Source: Primula veris
Taxonomy: Eukaryota > Streptophyta > Magnoliopsida > Ericales > Primulaceae
DNA length: 64,000 bases
Reading direction: 5' to 3'
Assembly (NCBI GenBank): GCA_963682055.1
Contig: OY821747.1
Location: forward strand, 27,278,126-27,342,125
Positions 23,717-33,957 of the stretch are shown in pieces (positions within the stretch are counted from its first letter, which is position 1; the number at the start of each line of letters is the position of its first letter). The translations under genes and the position numbers were made by a program. The notes beneath the pieces were generated by a model, which had not been told where the DNA came from, made no database searches, and was given only the letters and a program-made list of their open reading frames with translations.

Positions 23717-25414
23717 TAGTCTTTCTACTAGACATAATTGTAAGTAATTTTTTATGTATGCTTGGTGATAATACCACTTTAGCAGCGAGAATGTTGACAA
23801 CTCAAAACAGAATTACATGGCCTGCACGTTTGCAGTTTTTTTTTTCTTTTTTCTTTTTTGAAATAAGTTTACAGTTGTTATTCAGGAACTTTTGTAAAGA
23901 GTCTTTTGCTTAAACAATATATCAGTTGAGTTTTCATATATTCGTTTATTTAAATGAACTTTTGCGGGTTAATCTGAAAAAATTGTTTGCCCGAAATTCT
24001 CTTTTCTCCTTCTTGGCTATAAAATAGCTGAAAAGTTTGTACTGTCTGTTTAGAGATATGTAGAGATCAAAATTTTAAAAGTAGATATCAAATAATAGAC
24101 AAAAGACAATAAAATTTTAGAAAATTATTTTTAATGCAATGAGACCTTATCAGTGTAATAGACCCCTATTAATTTGTTTGGAAAAAAAGTACATAGTCGG
24201 TTCTCTCTTTAAATAAAAATATATTTAGTCAACTGCACTATTTCTTTGAACAATTTGATCATTGGGCGATTTTATGTTATGAACTTGTGATACCATGGAC
24301 CAGGGCGATTTAATTTGTTTGCAAAAAAATGAAGATGGTACATTAATTTATTCCACATATTGTTCCATTATTCTCTATGATACTGGAGTTATTGTGTGCA
24401 CTTTAGACATTGTAGATCTATACATTACACTATATTTTTATATTTTATTTTTATGTTCTATGGAGTATTTGATTTGTTTTAGATGTTATTAATTCTTGAT
24501 TTCCACGAGCTAAGGTTGGAAGACTTGGTAAAGGCTTTATAACTTTTGATGATTTGGTCTCGTAATTTAAAAAAAATAAAATTATTGTCATTAATTAATT
24601 TGGCTCTAACAATATTTGTTCTACACTCCTAAAGAGTACAGACAATAAATAAAAAATCGATTTTAGTGCAATTACGAGCATGTCTAAGCATTACACCACT
24701 TAACTAAGAAACTTATTCTATCAGTAGTTACTAGTTACTGAAGAATTAATTGGGTAGAGATAGACACTCACTGTAAAATCGATAAATCTCGTAACCTTTT
24801 AATTTTCAAAACTTCTAGCGTAATTAAGGAAAATCAAAATTTCACCACCTTTAATCATAAGTGCTAAAACATCATTATCATGTGTCATTTCCGAACAATT
24901 TTCTAATGTGAGAGGGCCAATTACATTGGATCTATAGCGCTGATATTTTGGGATTTAAAATAAAGTCAAGTACGGGATTACTAAAATACAAATTTATGTT
25001 TTCCAACAAGTAATTAACCCAGTCGAAGAAAAGACAGTCTATTGAATATCTTTGGCTGATAAGTGCAATTATATTGTCAAAATGTAACAATTGCCATGAC
25101 CCGAGTGCACTTGTCAGCAAACGGCATGAACTTAACCATAGGAAAAAATAAGAAGTATTTGTAACATTTTAATTTTCTATTCTTTTTATGTGAACTTGTA
25201 CCACATGCTTTTAATTTAATACAACTTGTCTGAATAATAAAAACGACGACTTAGGCACTTGGCTAATGATTATTCTATTGTATGATTGAAAATAGTTTAT
25301 GAGTAGATATTATAAAGAATGTAAAGAGAATATTAATTGGGCAACGGTGATAGTTACCCTTTATATTTTGAGTATTTGTTAATCATGGAAATGAACTAAA
25401 AAGATTCATATAGA

Positions 25415-27084
25415 CTACATCCAGAAGGTGTTATGACGTTTTAGTCATCATGACGCTAAGTTATCAAATTCTTCTATGATCGTTCGATCACTAGACATTG
25501 ATATAGACCCAATCCGTCCCTGATGTGACAATGAAGAGATTGAACCATGATGTTCATATCTAAGTACAATAAGCGCATTATTGTACTTGGTCTAATGTGC
25601 TAGGACGAACATCTCGTCTGCTGTGAATGGTATAGCTCGACACGGCATCGCGCTAACACGCTGCCATCAAAATGGCACTAAAGACACATTCTCTTACCTT
25701 ATGATAATTTTGGAAGTGGGCTAGTTTATCCCATTTTGCGTCATCGAGTGTACCTACCCCATTCGGTACTCGAATTAACGCAACCCTTTTTCGGTTATAC
25801 CGATGCTGGTTACTTATCAGACCCGCATAAGTGATATTACTAACATGGTATGTCTTTACCATTAGGAATAAGGTGATATCTTGGAGGTCTTGGAATGACT
25901 CCAAACGAATCACTCTGATCTCGTGCTCTATGAGACGACTAGAGAGTGTATATGGCTTCGAGCTAGTAGTAGCCATATTTGAATTACATATGCTCTTTCT
26001 CACGATTCAGATAAATCACTTGTCATAGAAGACAACTTGTTGTTATCGATTAAGAGCGACATGACTACATTATGCTATTTAGCATTTATCGTCGAAATAA
26101 ATCTTCACATATAAAGTTTAAGAGCATCCTGTCGAATGCTCGTTTTATTCCACGTTATATTTTCTTGCTTACAGTCGTGTGCAAGTAAATGAGACATCTA
26201 GTCGAATGCTCGTACTCTTTCATGGAATATGAAATCCTTGCACCAGTCGTGTGCAAGTGAGGGGGAGCATCCAAGTGAATGCTTATTGCACTAATTACTA
26301 CTTAGTTGAAATCCTCGCACCCTGTCGTGTGCAAGTGAGGGGGAGCATCCAGCCGCATGCTCGTGTACTCTTTTTGTCCTTAGACCAAGGTTTTTTCCCA
26401 CTGGGTTTTCCTTGGCAAGGTTTTTAGCGAGACACATTCCCATCTTATCTCACTTAAGATTGCCGAAATTAGGGGGAGTATCTTGTTGTATACTTCTTAC
26501 CACTGTGTACTCTTTTGTCCTTCGACTAGAGCTTTTTCCCACTGAGTTTACTCTAGCAAGGTTTTGATGAGTCACCTGTTTTGTGGTTGATCCCCTACTA
26601 CTATCAATGTTGCACTTTTTTTCCTTCTATCAGAGTTTTTTCCATTGGGTTTGCTCTGGCAAGATTTTGATGAGGCACACTGTTTTGTGGTTAGTTAATT
26701 ACATAGAATTTCGGCCTATATCATTCGGCTATACAGTTTCTCCTAGGTACTGGTTTTGTCCCACACTGGGTTTTCCGGCCCTAAGGTTTTTATGTGTTTA
26801 GCACTGCGAATGAACTCGACTCAGATCAACTGCATGAAGACGAAGAATTGAAGACGTCCAAATGGGGAGTGTTGTAGGATATTATTGGACTCTTGGGGTT
26901 GTACTTTATGGGCCCAAGTGGGCTTGTAACCCTACCCCTCTATCTATATAAAGAGGGTTAGAGGTATTGTATTTTACATTCATTCATATACATTCTGATT
27001 AATAAAGACCATGCTGTTGTCTCTCTATGTATTCTCTCTCTATATCTATATACATATATATGTGAGCTAATATGTCACACAACA
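25415..27084 (+). mobile_element. 5'-truncated Ty1/copia element with 3' LTR
   Basis: On the plus strand degenerate copia RNase H pieces can be read, for example GYTDAGYLSDPHK near 25,793-25,832, then ISWRS near 25,875 and VWLR near 25,950. Upstream of these lies a QNGTK..FSYL-like remnant of the end of the reverse transcriptase region. Next comes a G/A-rich 3' untranslated region with repeated CCCACTGGGTTTTCC and CAGTCGTGTGCAAGTGAGGG motifs typical of copia 3' ends, the polypurine tract AATGGGGAG (26,861-26,869) and a 3' LTR. The 5' part of the element is absent. The remnant sits exactly between the two copies of the segmental duplication. Confidence 0.75.
26870..27084 (+). repeat. 3' LTR (215 bp) of truncated copia element
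   Basis: Starts TGTTGTAGGA and ends CACACAACA, so it has short inverted termini TGTTGT/ACAACA. It carries a TATA box (CTATATAAAGAGG near 26,945) and a polyadenylation signal (AATAAAG near 27,000). It lies directly after the polypurine tract. Confidence 0.8.
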
Positions 27085-28437
27085 TCTACTAAATTTTAGC
27101 TATTTTTTTCAAAAATACATGCACTATTTTTTACTAATTACTCATGTACATTTATTAAATTCAAAATATAAAAAACACATAAAAATCATAATTTTTTCAA
27201 AACAATTATAATCATATATCAAGCAAAATCGTTTTACGTGTATTTTGTATAACAAAAGCATTATATTACTCACTATTTTCAATTAGTATATTCATTATAT
27301 ATATATCACGTGTGTCGCATACATAACGCGTCGATAGCGATTACTGATATATATATATATATATTTATTCCAATCAAATCTTTTTGGTTCAGAGAGCATA
27401 AATATCACGTTTAGATTCCAACTTTGAAAAGGAATTATAAAAAAAAAGGTGAAAAACGCAATCCCAATCCTTATACAGTTCTACTTATGAACGCATAAGG
27501 TAATAATATAGATATCGGTAAATTATACTTTTAACATATATAGTATGTTATATTCGTTCGGTGCTTCGAAACCTAAATACTCCTTAATTTGACCTATACA
27601 GCAAGTGTCATGTATACCATCAATGAGTTTCTCATGAGATTGTCTTTAAAGGCTCTCAAGAGGTGCAAATATGTGTTGACAGGTCACTATATACCTAGTG
27701 AACATAATCACTTAGGTAGATAATTTAGCCAAACAAAGCGCACGGTTTCAAAAAGTCATTTTTTTTCACTCATAGAACTCACAAAACTCACTCATGCTGT
27801 ATACTGTATATGTTTTGGACCAGAGCGAAACCCCTTATTTAAGAAGAACTATATACAAAATTCAAGATTTAGCAGTGTGGAATTTTTCTTCAACAATTTT
27901 GTCTAAGTGAGATGTGAGTTTTTTTAGCTGTCTCCTTAATTGGTACTAAATTGATAATTCAGTTGATCTCCTTAATTGGTTTTTTGCACTAAATTAACAT
28001 AGCTAATCTCATTTTTAAGTAAAAAATTTGCTCTTTAAATTGTTGTTTATATCACTTTGATCACGGCGATGAATAAGATATATAAGGATAGAGGGCATAA
28101 GCAGTAAATAGCAAGTCATCGTAAATTATTTTTGTTTTGAAAAGTAGAGATTAAAAGTGTTAATTCTGTTATTTTTTTGCCATGTTATTAGTAAAATAGG
28201 TTCATTAGTACTAGATGTATTTTGAATGTAGGTCGTAATGCCATTATTTTTCGTTAATGTTTTTTTATCGGAAAACCTATCGTATGGGCTTGGCTCATTA
28301 AAGAATATTTTTACGATTTTCTCAATAAAATGTACCGGATATTGATTAAAAAAAAATTAGAACCTAACGAAACAACTGGTGGTGGAGTTTTTCATGAGAT
28401 TGTCGGTAAAGGATCTCATGAAGTACAAATAAGATAC
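27085..28437. repeat. Segmental tandem duplication, copy B, left part
   Basis: Matches copy A from about 21,324 to 22,847, without the MITE. The F-box start region (28,378-28,437) has lost about 27 bp including the ATG relative to copy A. It is cut at GATAC (28,433-28,437) by the gypsy insertion. Confidence 0.9.
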
Positions 28438-29004
28438 TGATAAAGCCATAACTTTGTTCGGTGGCGTTAGGCTTTTTAATGATAATATAATGATTAATTG
28501 ACAGTAAATATTGAACACTTCTTAATCTTTATTATTGCTCGGCAATTTCACTTGCTCGGATTACAATTTTTTTATTACACTTGTGCTCGAATTAATAACT
28601 TAATCTTTTATCTTGGTCTTTCTCCTTCTTCTTCGGTACTCGGTTCTTTATCTGCTCGGTTTGCTTTGTGATGTGATAGGCTCTTACAAGTTTTTCTCTT
28701 TTCTCTACTTCTCTCTATATTTTTTGGATAGATTTTCTGGTCCTTTTTAAGTGAGGGAACTTGGCTATTTATAGGCAATTATGGTTTTTAGGATGTTAAC
28801 AAATGTCTCCATCTCATGGGATTTTTCAAACATGTGTCCCTTGTTAAGTGGGTTTGGGCTTTCAGCTATATCCACCATTATTCTTAAAGAAAGGCATGTT
28901 GTAACCCAATATCTACCGTTTTAAGCATTGGATACCCCTTATCAGTGTGTGGGTTGATTTATACCCGAATAGACATATTCGGGTCTAATTTTTATGTTCT
29001 ATCA
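28438..29004 (-). repeat. 3' LTR of the gypsy element (567 bp)
   Basis: On the plus strand it begins TGATAAAGCC and ends TTCTATCA, giving TG...CA ends on the element strand. It contains a hairpin (ACCCGAATA/TATTCGGGT at 28,963-28,984) near the U3 start and a TATA box on the minus strand near 28,764-28,772. The polypurine tract expected just inside it (29,005-29,025) is weak. Confidence 0.93.
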
Positions 29005-29212
29005 AGTGATCCCTGACTTACTTGGTGTGATCTCCACATCGAGGGAGTCATGCTCGGTCTGTCGAGGATGTTACTTCGGTTTTGATGTTCCCAATGCTTC
29101 ATCAAAAAATGCAACATATCTATGACTGTTCCCTGGGGCCCATTTAATGTCTTGGGAATATGCAAACCTGCTATCCAACTTTGATGCGACCCTTGATATT
29201 CACCCATTTGCT

Positions 29213-29219
29213 TATAAAA
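29213..29219 (+). promoter_or_regulatory. TATA box of antisense gene A
   Basis: TATAAAA lies 58 bp upstream of the ATG at 29,271, on the strand opposite to gag-pol. This is a normal plant TATA-to-ATG spacing. Confidence 0.6.
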
Positions 29220-29270
29220 TGGGATTGCTCTCTCATAAATATTCCATTGCTTATCATTACTAAGAACGTC

Positions 29271-29582
29271 ATGGCCTCTCCCAATGGTGCTACTGGTGAC
29301 AACTCTCCCGAATACATTGCTAACTTAGAAAACGAGGTCAAGAAAGCTCGTGGTGTGAAAAGAAAGCTGGCCGTTATGGCGAAGAAATTGTCTGATATGG
29401 ATGCGGCCCATCACGTGACGATGGCTGATCGGGATTGGGGTTTTGAGCGCATAAAGAGGCTCGAGGCTTCGCTGGCTAAGCAAAAGGCAGCAAAAAGGGC
29501 CTATAAGCTTGCCTTTAAGGAGTTGCATGCTCGGTCCAAACCGGGGTCGGATGACGTTGAAGAAAGCTCTTCCTCGGAATAA
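29271..29582 (+). CDS. Antisense small coiled-coil gene A of the gypsy element
   Basis: A 103-residue protein of no known family, beginning MASPNGATGDNSPEYIANLE and ending in an acidic Ser/Glu tail. Most of it is Lys/Glu/Ala/Leu-rich with heptad-like spacing, suggesting a coiled coil. It is clearly paralogous to gene B, 0.6 kb downstream: both start MASP, share SPEYIA/LPEYVA with a Glu/Val-rich helix, and end with KRAYKLA-K-ARSK. I chose the ATG at 29,271 over the in-frame one at 29,160 because the TATA box lies between them and because the downstream start matches gene B. A polyadenylation signal (AATAAAAT) follows near 29,650. It lies just inside the 3' LTR and is transcribed, if at all, against the retroelement RNA. 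Confidence 0.6.
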   Translation: MASPNGATGDNSPEYIANLENEVKKARGVKRKLAVMAKKLSDMDAAHHVTMADRDWGFERIKRLEASLAKQKAAKRAYKLAFKELHARSKPGSDDVEESSSSE

Positions 29583-29814
29583 TTAGCTTTTGTAATTTCT
29601 TTGTATTGGGTGTAATCACCGAGTTGTAATCGAATCATTGAAAATATTAATAAAATATTTCCTATTTTCATTCTTGTCTGTTTATTTCCTTAATACCTCG
29701 TTGGATGACTTAATTGGACTTGAACTGTCGTTAGTTAGCCATAAATTTCCTTGGAAAGTTCAAGAGGCTTAGTCTCTTTTCGAGATGACCTTTGATCTAC
29801 CCCTTGTTTCTTCC

Positions 29815-29822
29815 TATAAAAG
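29815..29822 (+). promoter_or_regulatory. TATA box of antisense gene B
   Basis: TATAAAAG lies 57 bp upstream of the ATG at 29,872, almost the same spacing as in gene A. Confidence 0.6.
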
Positions 29823-29871
29823 GAGGTTGTTCCTGTCTTCTTTGTGTAATTCATTCTTTATTAACAAACAA

Positions 29872-30207
29872 ATGGCTTCTCCTCGTGAAAATAGTGGTGA
29901 CAACCTTCCTGAGTATGTTGCTCATCTAGAGGAGGAAGTTAGGAAAGTGCGTACTCTTGAGAGGAGGGTTGCCTTATTGTCAGTGGAAGCTCGTCGGGCT
30001 GTTGAAATGGACGAGCGATTGGACGCCATGGAGAGGGAATACCAGAGGTCTTTGATCGACAATATTTGGACGCGTGCTCGGATCAAAGAGCTCGAGGCCT
30101 CTAGAGACAGGCATATTGCTTCCAAGAGGGCTTATAAATTGGCCCTCAAGAAAGTGTATGCTCGGTCCAAAAGGAGGCCTGATGAACCTGGCCCTTCTAG
30201 AAAATAA
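29872..30207 (+). CDS. Antisense small coiled-coil gene B (paralogue of A)
   Basis: A 111-residue protein starting MASPRENSGDNLPEYVAHLE, with a long charged helix (EEEVRKVRTLERRVALL, ARIKELEASRDRH) predicted as coiled coil and a C-terminus matching gene A (KRAYKLALKKVYARSK). The two genes share N- and C-terminal motifs but differ in the middle, so they come from an old duplication within the element. The upstream in-frame ATG at 29,785 precedes the TATA box and is unlikely to be used. A putative 3' signal, TTAATGAAAATTC, follows near 30,275. Function unknown. Confidence 0.6.
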   Translation: MASPRENSGDNLPEYVAHLEEEVRKVRTLERRVALLSVEARRAVEMDERLDAMEREYQRSLIDNIWTRARIKELEASRDRHIASKRAYKLALKKVYARSKRRPDEPGPSRK

Positions 30208-30655
30208 TTTTATTTTCCTTTCCTTTTGTACTGTCCTCTTGTTGAGTAGCATCTTGTAATGAAGTTCCCATTAATTAATGAAAATTCTTCTTTTTCTTGT
30301 TTTTATATGATTTATTTTCCCAATGCAACTTCTCCTTACTGTGCACGGGTGTGGCTTCATTAATGGGTTTTCTTGTGCCTTGAGCTTGATCTTATCCATT
30401 GAATCTTCTTAATCTGTATCCAGGAATTAATGAGATTTCTTGAGCCCTGTGCACAAATCTTATCATTTATCTCTTAACAGTGTTGCACTTCCCTAGAAAG
30501 ACACGTGTAGAAGCTTTTTGAAATTTACCCTCTTTAAATACTGCCATGAGTCCAAGCTTTTCTTCTCAACAGACGCATCTTTCAATTACCCACGTTTCCC
30601 AGAGTCTTTTGACGAACGGTTGCAATTCCTCATATTAATCCTTCCTTAATTTATC

Positions 30656-30663
30656 TATAAATA
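30656..30663 (+). promoter_or_regulatory. TATA box of antisense gene C
   Basis: TATAAATA lies 92 bp upstream of the ATG at 30,748. Confidence 0.55.
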
Positions 30664-30747
30664 CCTCCTCTAAATATGGGTTTCTTCATAATCTCTCCCT
30701 TATTTCTCTTTGCCATATATAGAATTTTATCATGTAACTTCCTTAAA

Positions 30748-31041
30748 ATGGCTGGTTCTTTTATCAAATCTGCCTTGGCTTTGCAAGTGGAGGCTTTTGA
30801 AGCCTCTTATGGCAATGCACTAAAGCTGTTGAAGGATGCTGAGGCGGAGTTAAAGGTGATGCGTTATCACCATACCGAGATGGTTCGGGAATTAACTTGG
30901 CTAAGGACCGAGCTGGATTATTGCCGACGTGCTCGTCGGACTCTGATCGAAGAGAACGAGGTATTGAGAGGGAACCCGACGCTTCGAGATAGGGATATCT
31001 CTGCCGAGCCTTCTCATCGATACCGATCAACTTCCCCCTAG
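30748..31041 (+). CDS. Antisense small coiled-coil gene C
   Basis: A 97-residue protein starting MAGSFIKSALALQVEAFEAS, with a heptad-rich helix (LKLLKDAEAELKVM, ELTWLRTELDYCRRARRTL) and a Ser/Arg-rich tail. No family recognised. An in-frame ATG at 30,676 is too close to the TATA box (20 bp) to lie within the transcript, so 30,748 is preferred. A putative 3' signal, TTAATGAAAATTATC, lies near 31,490, similar to that of gene B. Confidence 0.5.
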   Translation: MAGSFIKSALALQVEAFEASYGNALKLLKDAEAELKVMRYHHTEMVRELTWLRTELDYCRRARRTLIEENEVLRGNPTLRDRDISAEPSHRYRSTSP

Positions 31042-31352
31042 CCTCACCATTTTTCTTTACTTTTTATTTTTTTTAATTTTCTTCATTTCTTCATCTTTTC
31101 TCATCTCTTTTTTCTTTTTCTTCTGTGCTTCCTTTTTCTTTTTCTTCATCTTCTGTCTCACCACTACGATGTAACAATCAACCCTGAATCCCTAGGGTTT
31201 TTTGTTATTTTCCTTTCTCTTTCTTATGTTTCTTTTCTTCGTATTTCTCTTTTCTTCTTTATGTTCCTCTTCCTCTTTTTCTTTTTTATGTTTCTTTCCT
31301 TCGTCTCCTTTTTCGTGTTTCTTGCTCGCTAGGCTCGTCGATATAGTCGATC

Positions 31353-31466
31353 TTCTTTTGACGTTGTCCTCTGATGTAATAGATTTTCTTGAGATGTAAT
31401 AGACTTTCTTTTGATGTTGTCCTCTGATGTAATAGATTTTCTTTTGATGTTGTCCTCTGATGTAAT
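31353..31466. repeat. Short tandem repeats downstream of gene C
   Basis: Units like TTTGATGTTGTCCTCTGATG followed by TAATAGATT repeat about three times with one shortened copy (GAGATGTAATAGAC). They account for the open frames seen here on both strands. Confidence 0.7.
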
Positions 31467-31698
31467 GAACAGCGATGTATCTCATCTTTATTAATGAAAA
31501 TTATCTTTGCCCCTTTATATCGCACTTCTTTTTATGTTGCATTTTGTGGTTTGTCGTTTTTCTGGAATGTGGATCTTTGAATATCTTGTATCTTTATTTC
31601 TTGTCGTACTGTAGCCGAGTGACGTCTGAGGCGTGGAAAGTTGGTCAAAGATGCAAGTTCCCAAGCATTTGTCGGACAACGCCCTACCATCTTTTTTC

Positions 31699-31706
31699 TA
31701 TAAATA
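31699..31706 (+). promoter_or_regulatory. TATA box of antisense gene D
   Basis: TATAAATA lies 108 bp upstream of the ATG at 31,807. Confidence 0.55.
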
Positions 31707-31806
31707 CCCTTTCCTCTCTTTTCAAGTTGCATCATTATCTCATATAAATTTCTCCTCTATTTCTTATCCCTTCTTCCTTCTCTGTTGGTATAACAACGTT
31801 TGAAGA

Positions 31807-32277
31807 ATGTCTGAGCCAGTGGTGAGATATCATGCTCAAATGAAGGACTTAGATGCGGAAGTGTCTCGGGTCCGTCATCATATGGTCGAGCTTGAGAAAG
31901 AGTTTGGGAATCTGGCCTTGGGGCTGTTCGACTCCTATCCTGAGGAAACCCTTAAATGGACCGAGATCTCAGCCCTAAGTCGACAGCTTGACCAGTTGTT
32001 GTCGAGGAGGAATCGGTTGGCTAACTTTTGGTATCAGGCCGAGGAAATTTGGGACCAGGCTCAAAATGAGTTTGATAACGGTCCTCACGGCCTTGCTAGT
32101 ATAGCCTATGAGAATGTTCGTCTCAGAGGTCAAATCACCGCCCTCTCAAGGGAAAATGAGTGCTTGACCATCCTTAACCCCTCATTAGGAGCTCAGTCAT
32201 CTGGCTCTGGTCGGGCTGTTCCTCGGGATCCTTTTTCTCGGTCTGGCAGCTCGGTTTTCCCGCCCATTGATCCTTGA
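31807..32277 (+). CDS. Antisense small gene D
   Basis: A 156-residue protein starting MSEPVVRYHAQMKDLDAEV, with helical charged segments (VRHHMVELEKEFG, SRQLDQLLSRRNRL, YENVRLRGQITALSRENE) and a Gly/Ser/Pro-rich end. The amphipathic pattern suggests a coiled coil. It shares the layout of its neighbours (TATA box, short leader, single exon, helical body, flexible tail) but no clear sequence homology with A or B. Function unknown. Confidence 0.55.
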   Translation: MSEPVVRYHAQMKDLDAEVSRVRHHMVELEKEFGNLALGLFDSYPEETLKWTEISALSRQLDQLLSRRNRLANFWYQAEEIWDQAQNEFDNGPHGLASIAYENVRLRGQITALSRENECLTILNPSLGAQSSGSGRAVPRDPFSRSGSSVFPPIDP

Positions 32278-32410
32278 TTATATTGGGCTAGTTTTGTAAC
32301 TTGTATTTCCTTTCTCCTTTTCTGTATCTGAGTAGTTGTGCCTTTTCGTATTTTGTGCCTTCGCCCTGTGAACTGTTGCAACGCCTCGTACTTTGTGCCC
32401 TTTGATTCCT

Positions 32411-32417
32411 TATAAAT
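32411..32417 (+). promoter_or_regulatory. TATA box of antisense gene E
   Basis: TATAAAT lies 96 bp upstream of the ATG at 32,507. Confidence 0.5.
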
Positions 32418-32506
32418 GCTCCCTATTGTTTGTACTTCATTGCCAATTCTTCCTTTCTCTCTCTCTTGTTTATAATTTTGTTTCTTCTAATTCGCTTTTA
32501 TCTGAG

Positions 32507-32872
32507 ATGGCTCCCATCACTAGATCTGCCGTAAAAAAGGAAGCCCTTATTGAAGAGCCTACTTTCATGCTACCCCGTCCCCCTGGTTTCGGGAAAGAGG
32601 AATTGACTCCTCTTCAGTTGAAAGAAATCGAGATGTCGTGGCTGAAAGCCGATCTCAAGTGTGCTCAGACTGAAGCCAGGAGGTTTAAACAATATTGAGA
32701 TGAGGAGGGTACTGCTCGTTTTGAAGCGGAGCAAAAATGCAACTCTCAGTCTTACGCCTTGCAACAGGCTGAGATGGGTATTTCTCGCTTGATCAAGGAG
32801 AGGGATCATCTCAAAGAGCTCTTGGCCAAGAGGGACGCCGAGGAAGGGGGTAGTTCTAGGGTTCCGAAATAA
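32507..32872 (+). pseudogene. Antisense small coiled-coil gene E, premature stop
   Basis: The frame starts MAPITRSAVKKEALIEEP and stops at TGA 32,696-32,698 (codon 64). The same frame then stays open for another 57 codons to TAA at 32,870-32,872, and that part is a typical charged coiled-coil helix (ALQQAEMGISRLIKERDHLK). The lesion is therefore a single nonsense codon in a 121-codon gene. A CGA-to-TGA change is a possible cause, as methylated CpG often mutates this way in plant transposons. The 3' region with GAATAAAAATTC is partly duplicated. Confidence 0.55.
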
Positions 32873-32902
32873 AGAAGTATTTTATTGTTGACGTCTTTGT
32901 AG

Positions 32903-33004
32903 TTTTTATCTTTCCCATTGTAACTGGTTGTTTTCCCCCTTGTGGATGAATAATTTTTATTTTTCCCTTTGTAACTGGTTGTTTTCCCCCTTGTGGATGA
33001 ATAA
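32903..33004. repeat. Two-copy 51-bp tandem repeat in gene E 3' region
   Basis: Two adjacent units each contain GTAACTGGTTGTTTTCCCCC followed by TTGTGGATGAATAA, so a polyadenylation-type signal (GAATAA) is duplicated. Confidence 0.8.
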
Positions 33005-33957
33005 AAATTCTACTCTCTTTTTGCAATTCGTTTACTGCTTATTTTGACTTTATGTTGAAACCATACCATGCATCTCAGTATTGGACACCGAGCAAAGTGC
33101 ACCGTTATCCCCCCGGAGAGCATTGCTAGACTGGATGCTTAAAAGCCGTCGAGCTAGGAACGGTCTTCGTTGACCTTGTTCGGTGATCCTATGGTAGTAA
33201 ACTGTTTGGCGTCGAGGAACTTAATCGGGGTGCATCCTTGGTGGTAATTACTTTTCGGCATGGCTTGTAGTAATATTGGTAGCGTATGCTGTAAGCTTTT
33301 CGTGGTGGGGTCCACTAGCCGTTTATATAGGTGTAATGATGTGAACTGCATTGGTTAGTGGGATACACTATCTGATGTGGCAAGATCTGGAGTGTTGATT
33401 TGTTGAAAATATCAGCGGTTGTGGACTTTTCTGTGGCTGAAAAAAGGTAAACCGCTGTCACACAAAAGGACGGTTATTATTTTATTCTTTCTGTGGCTCC
33501 ACTCCTTTTAACTGTGCTAAGTAATTCTTTTTGTTTTTATCTCATAATTTGCTGAAAAAAGATCTCTTATTTTCTCTCTCTAGGGTTTGTTCTTCCTGCC
33601 AAAAGATTTTCTGCCTCTCTATCTAGGGTTTCTCCTGATTGCTGATATATTTGCTGCTGCTCTCTCCTGCTTGCCATTGAATCATGACTATAAGTGTTTT
33701 CGTATTTTGTGGGGTTTTCTGTATATCTCTGTGCTTAGGGTCTGCATTTGATTGGTTGTTGTGGTCATGTATGTGGCGTTGATATATGGTCTTGTTTGCC
33801 TATATATGTCTATCTAGGTTGGTGATTGGTGGCTTGTCTTCATGTATAGGATTTTCGTTTGTTGGGTTGGTGGAAAAACTTAGGGTTTCTGGTAATTGGG
33901 GGGGGGGGAACTCTCGTCGTGTGATTTGTTTTTGGTTAGTATATTGATGAAGTTTTT
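33005..33957 (+). other. 5' region of the large antisense gene
   Basis: No coding frame. A TATATAGG motif near 33,317 could be a TATA box for the downstream spliced gene. The region is T-rich with several TAGGGTTT motifs near 33,583-33,630 and 33,880, elements that are common near plant transcription starts, and it contains an 11-base G run near 33,898-33,908. Confidence 0.4.

Larger units (their letters stand above)
21324..25413. repeat. Segmental tandem duplication, copy A
   Basis: Nearly every stretch from here to about 25,413 has a near-identical counterpart in 27,085-55,600 once the gypsy and copia insertions in the other copy are removed. In the ~830-bp F-box body I count about 15 substitutions by eye (about 2%). 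Copy A differs by a MITE insertion (21,857-22,005), lacks a ~37-bp segment present in copy B near 55,387-55,423, and has a different short insert near 25,342-25,397. The segment carries the F-box pseudogene. Confidence 0.9.

Noticed and set aside
25653..26003. 116-codon minus-strand frame
   Set aside because: Shadow of the degenerate copia RNase H region that reads on the plus strand.
31202..31525. Phe/Ser-rich plus-strand frame and Lys/Glu-rich minus-strand frames
   Set aside because: Low-complexity T-rich DNA and short tandem repeats downstream of gene C.
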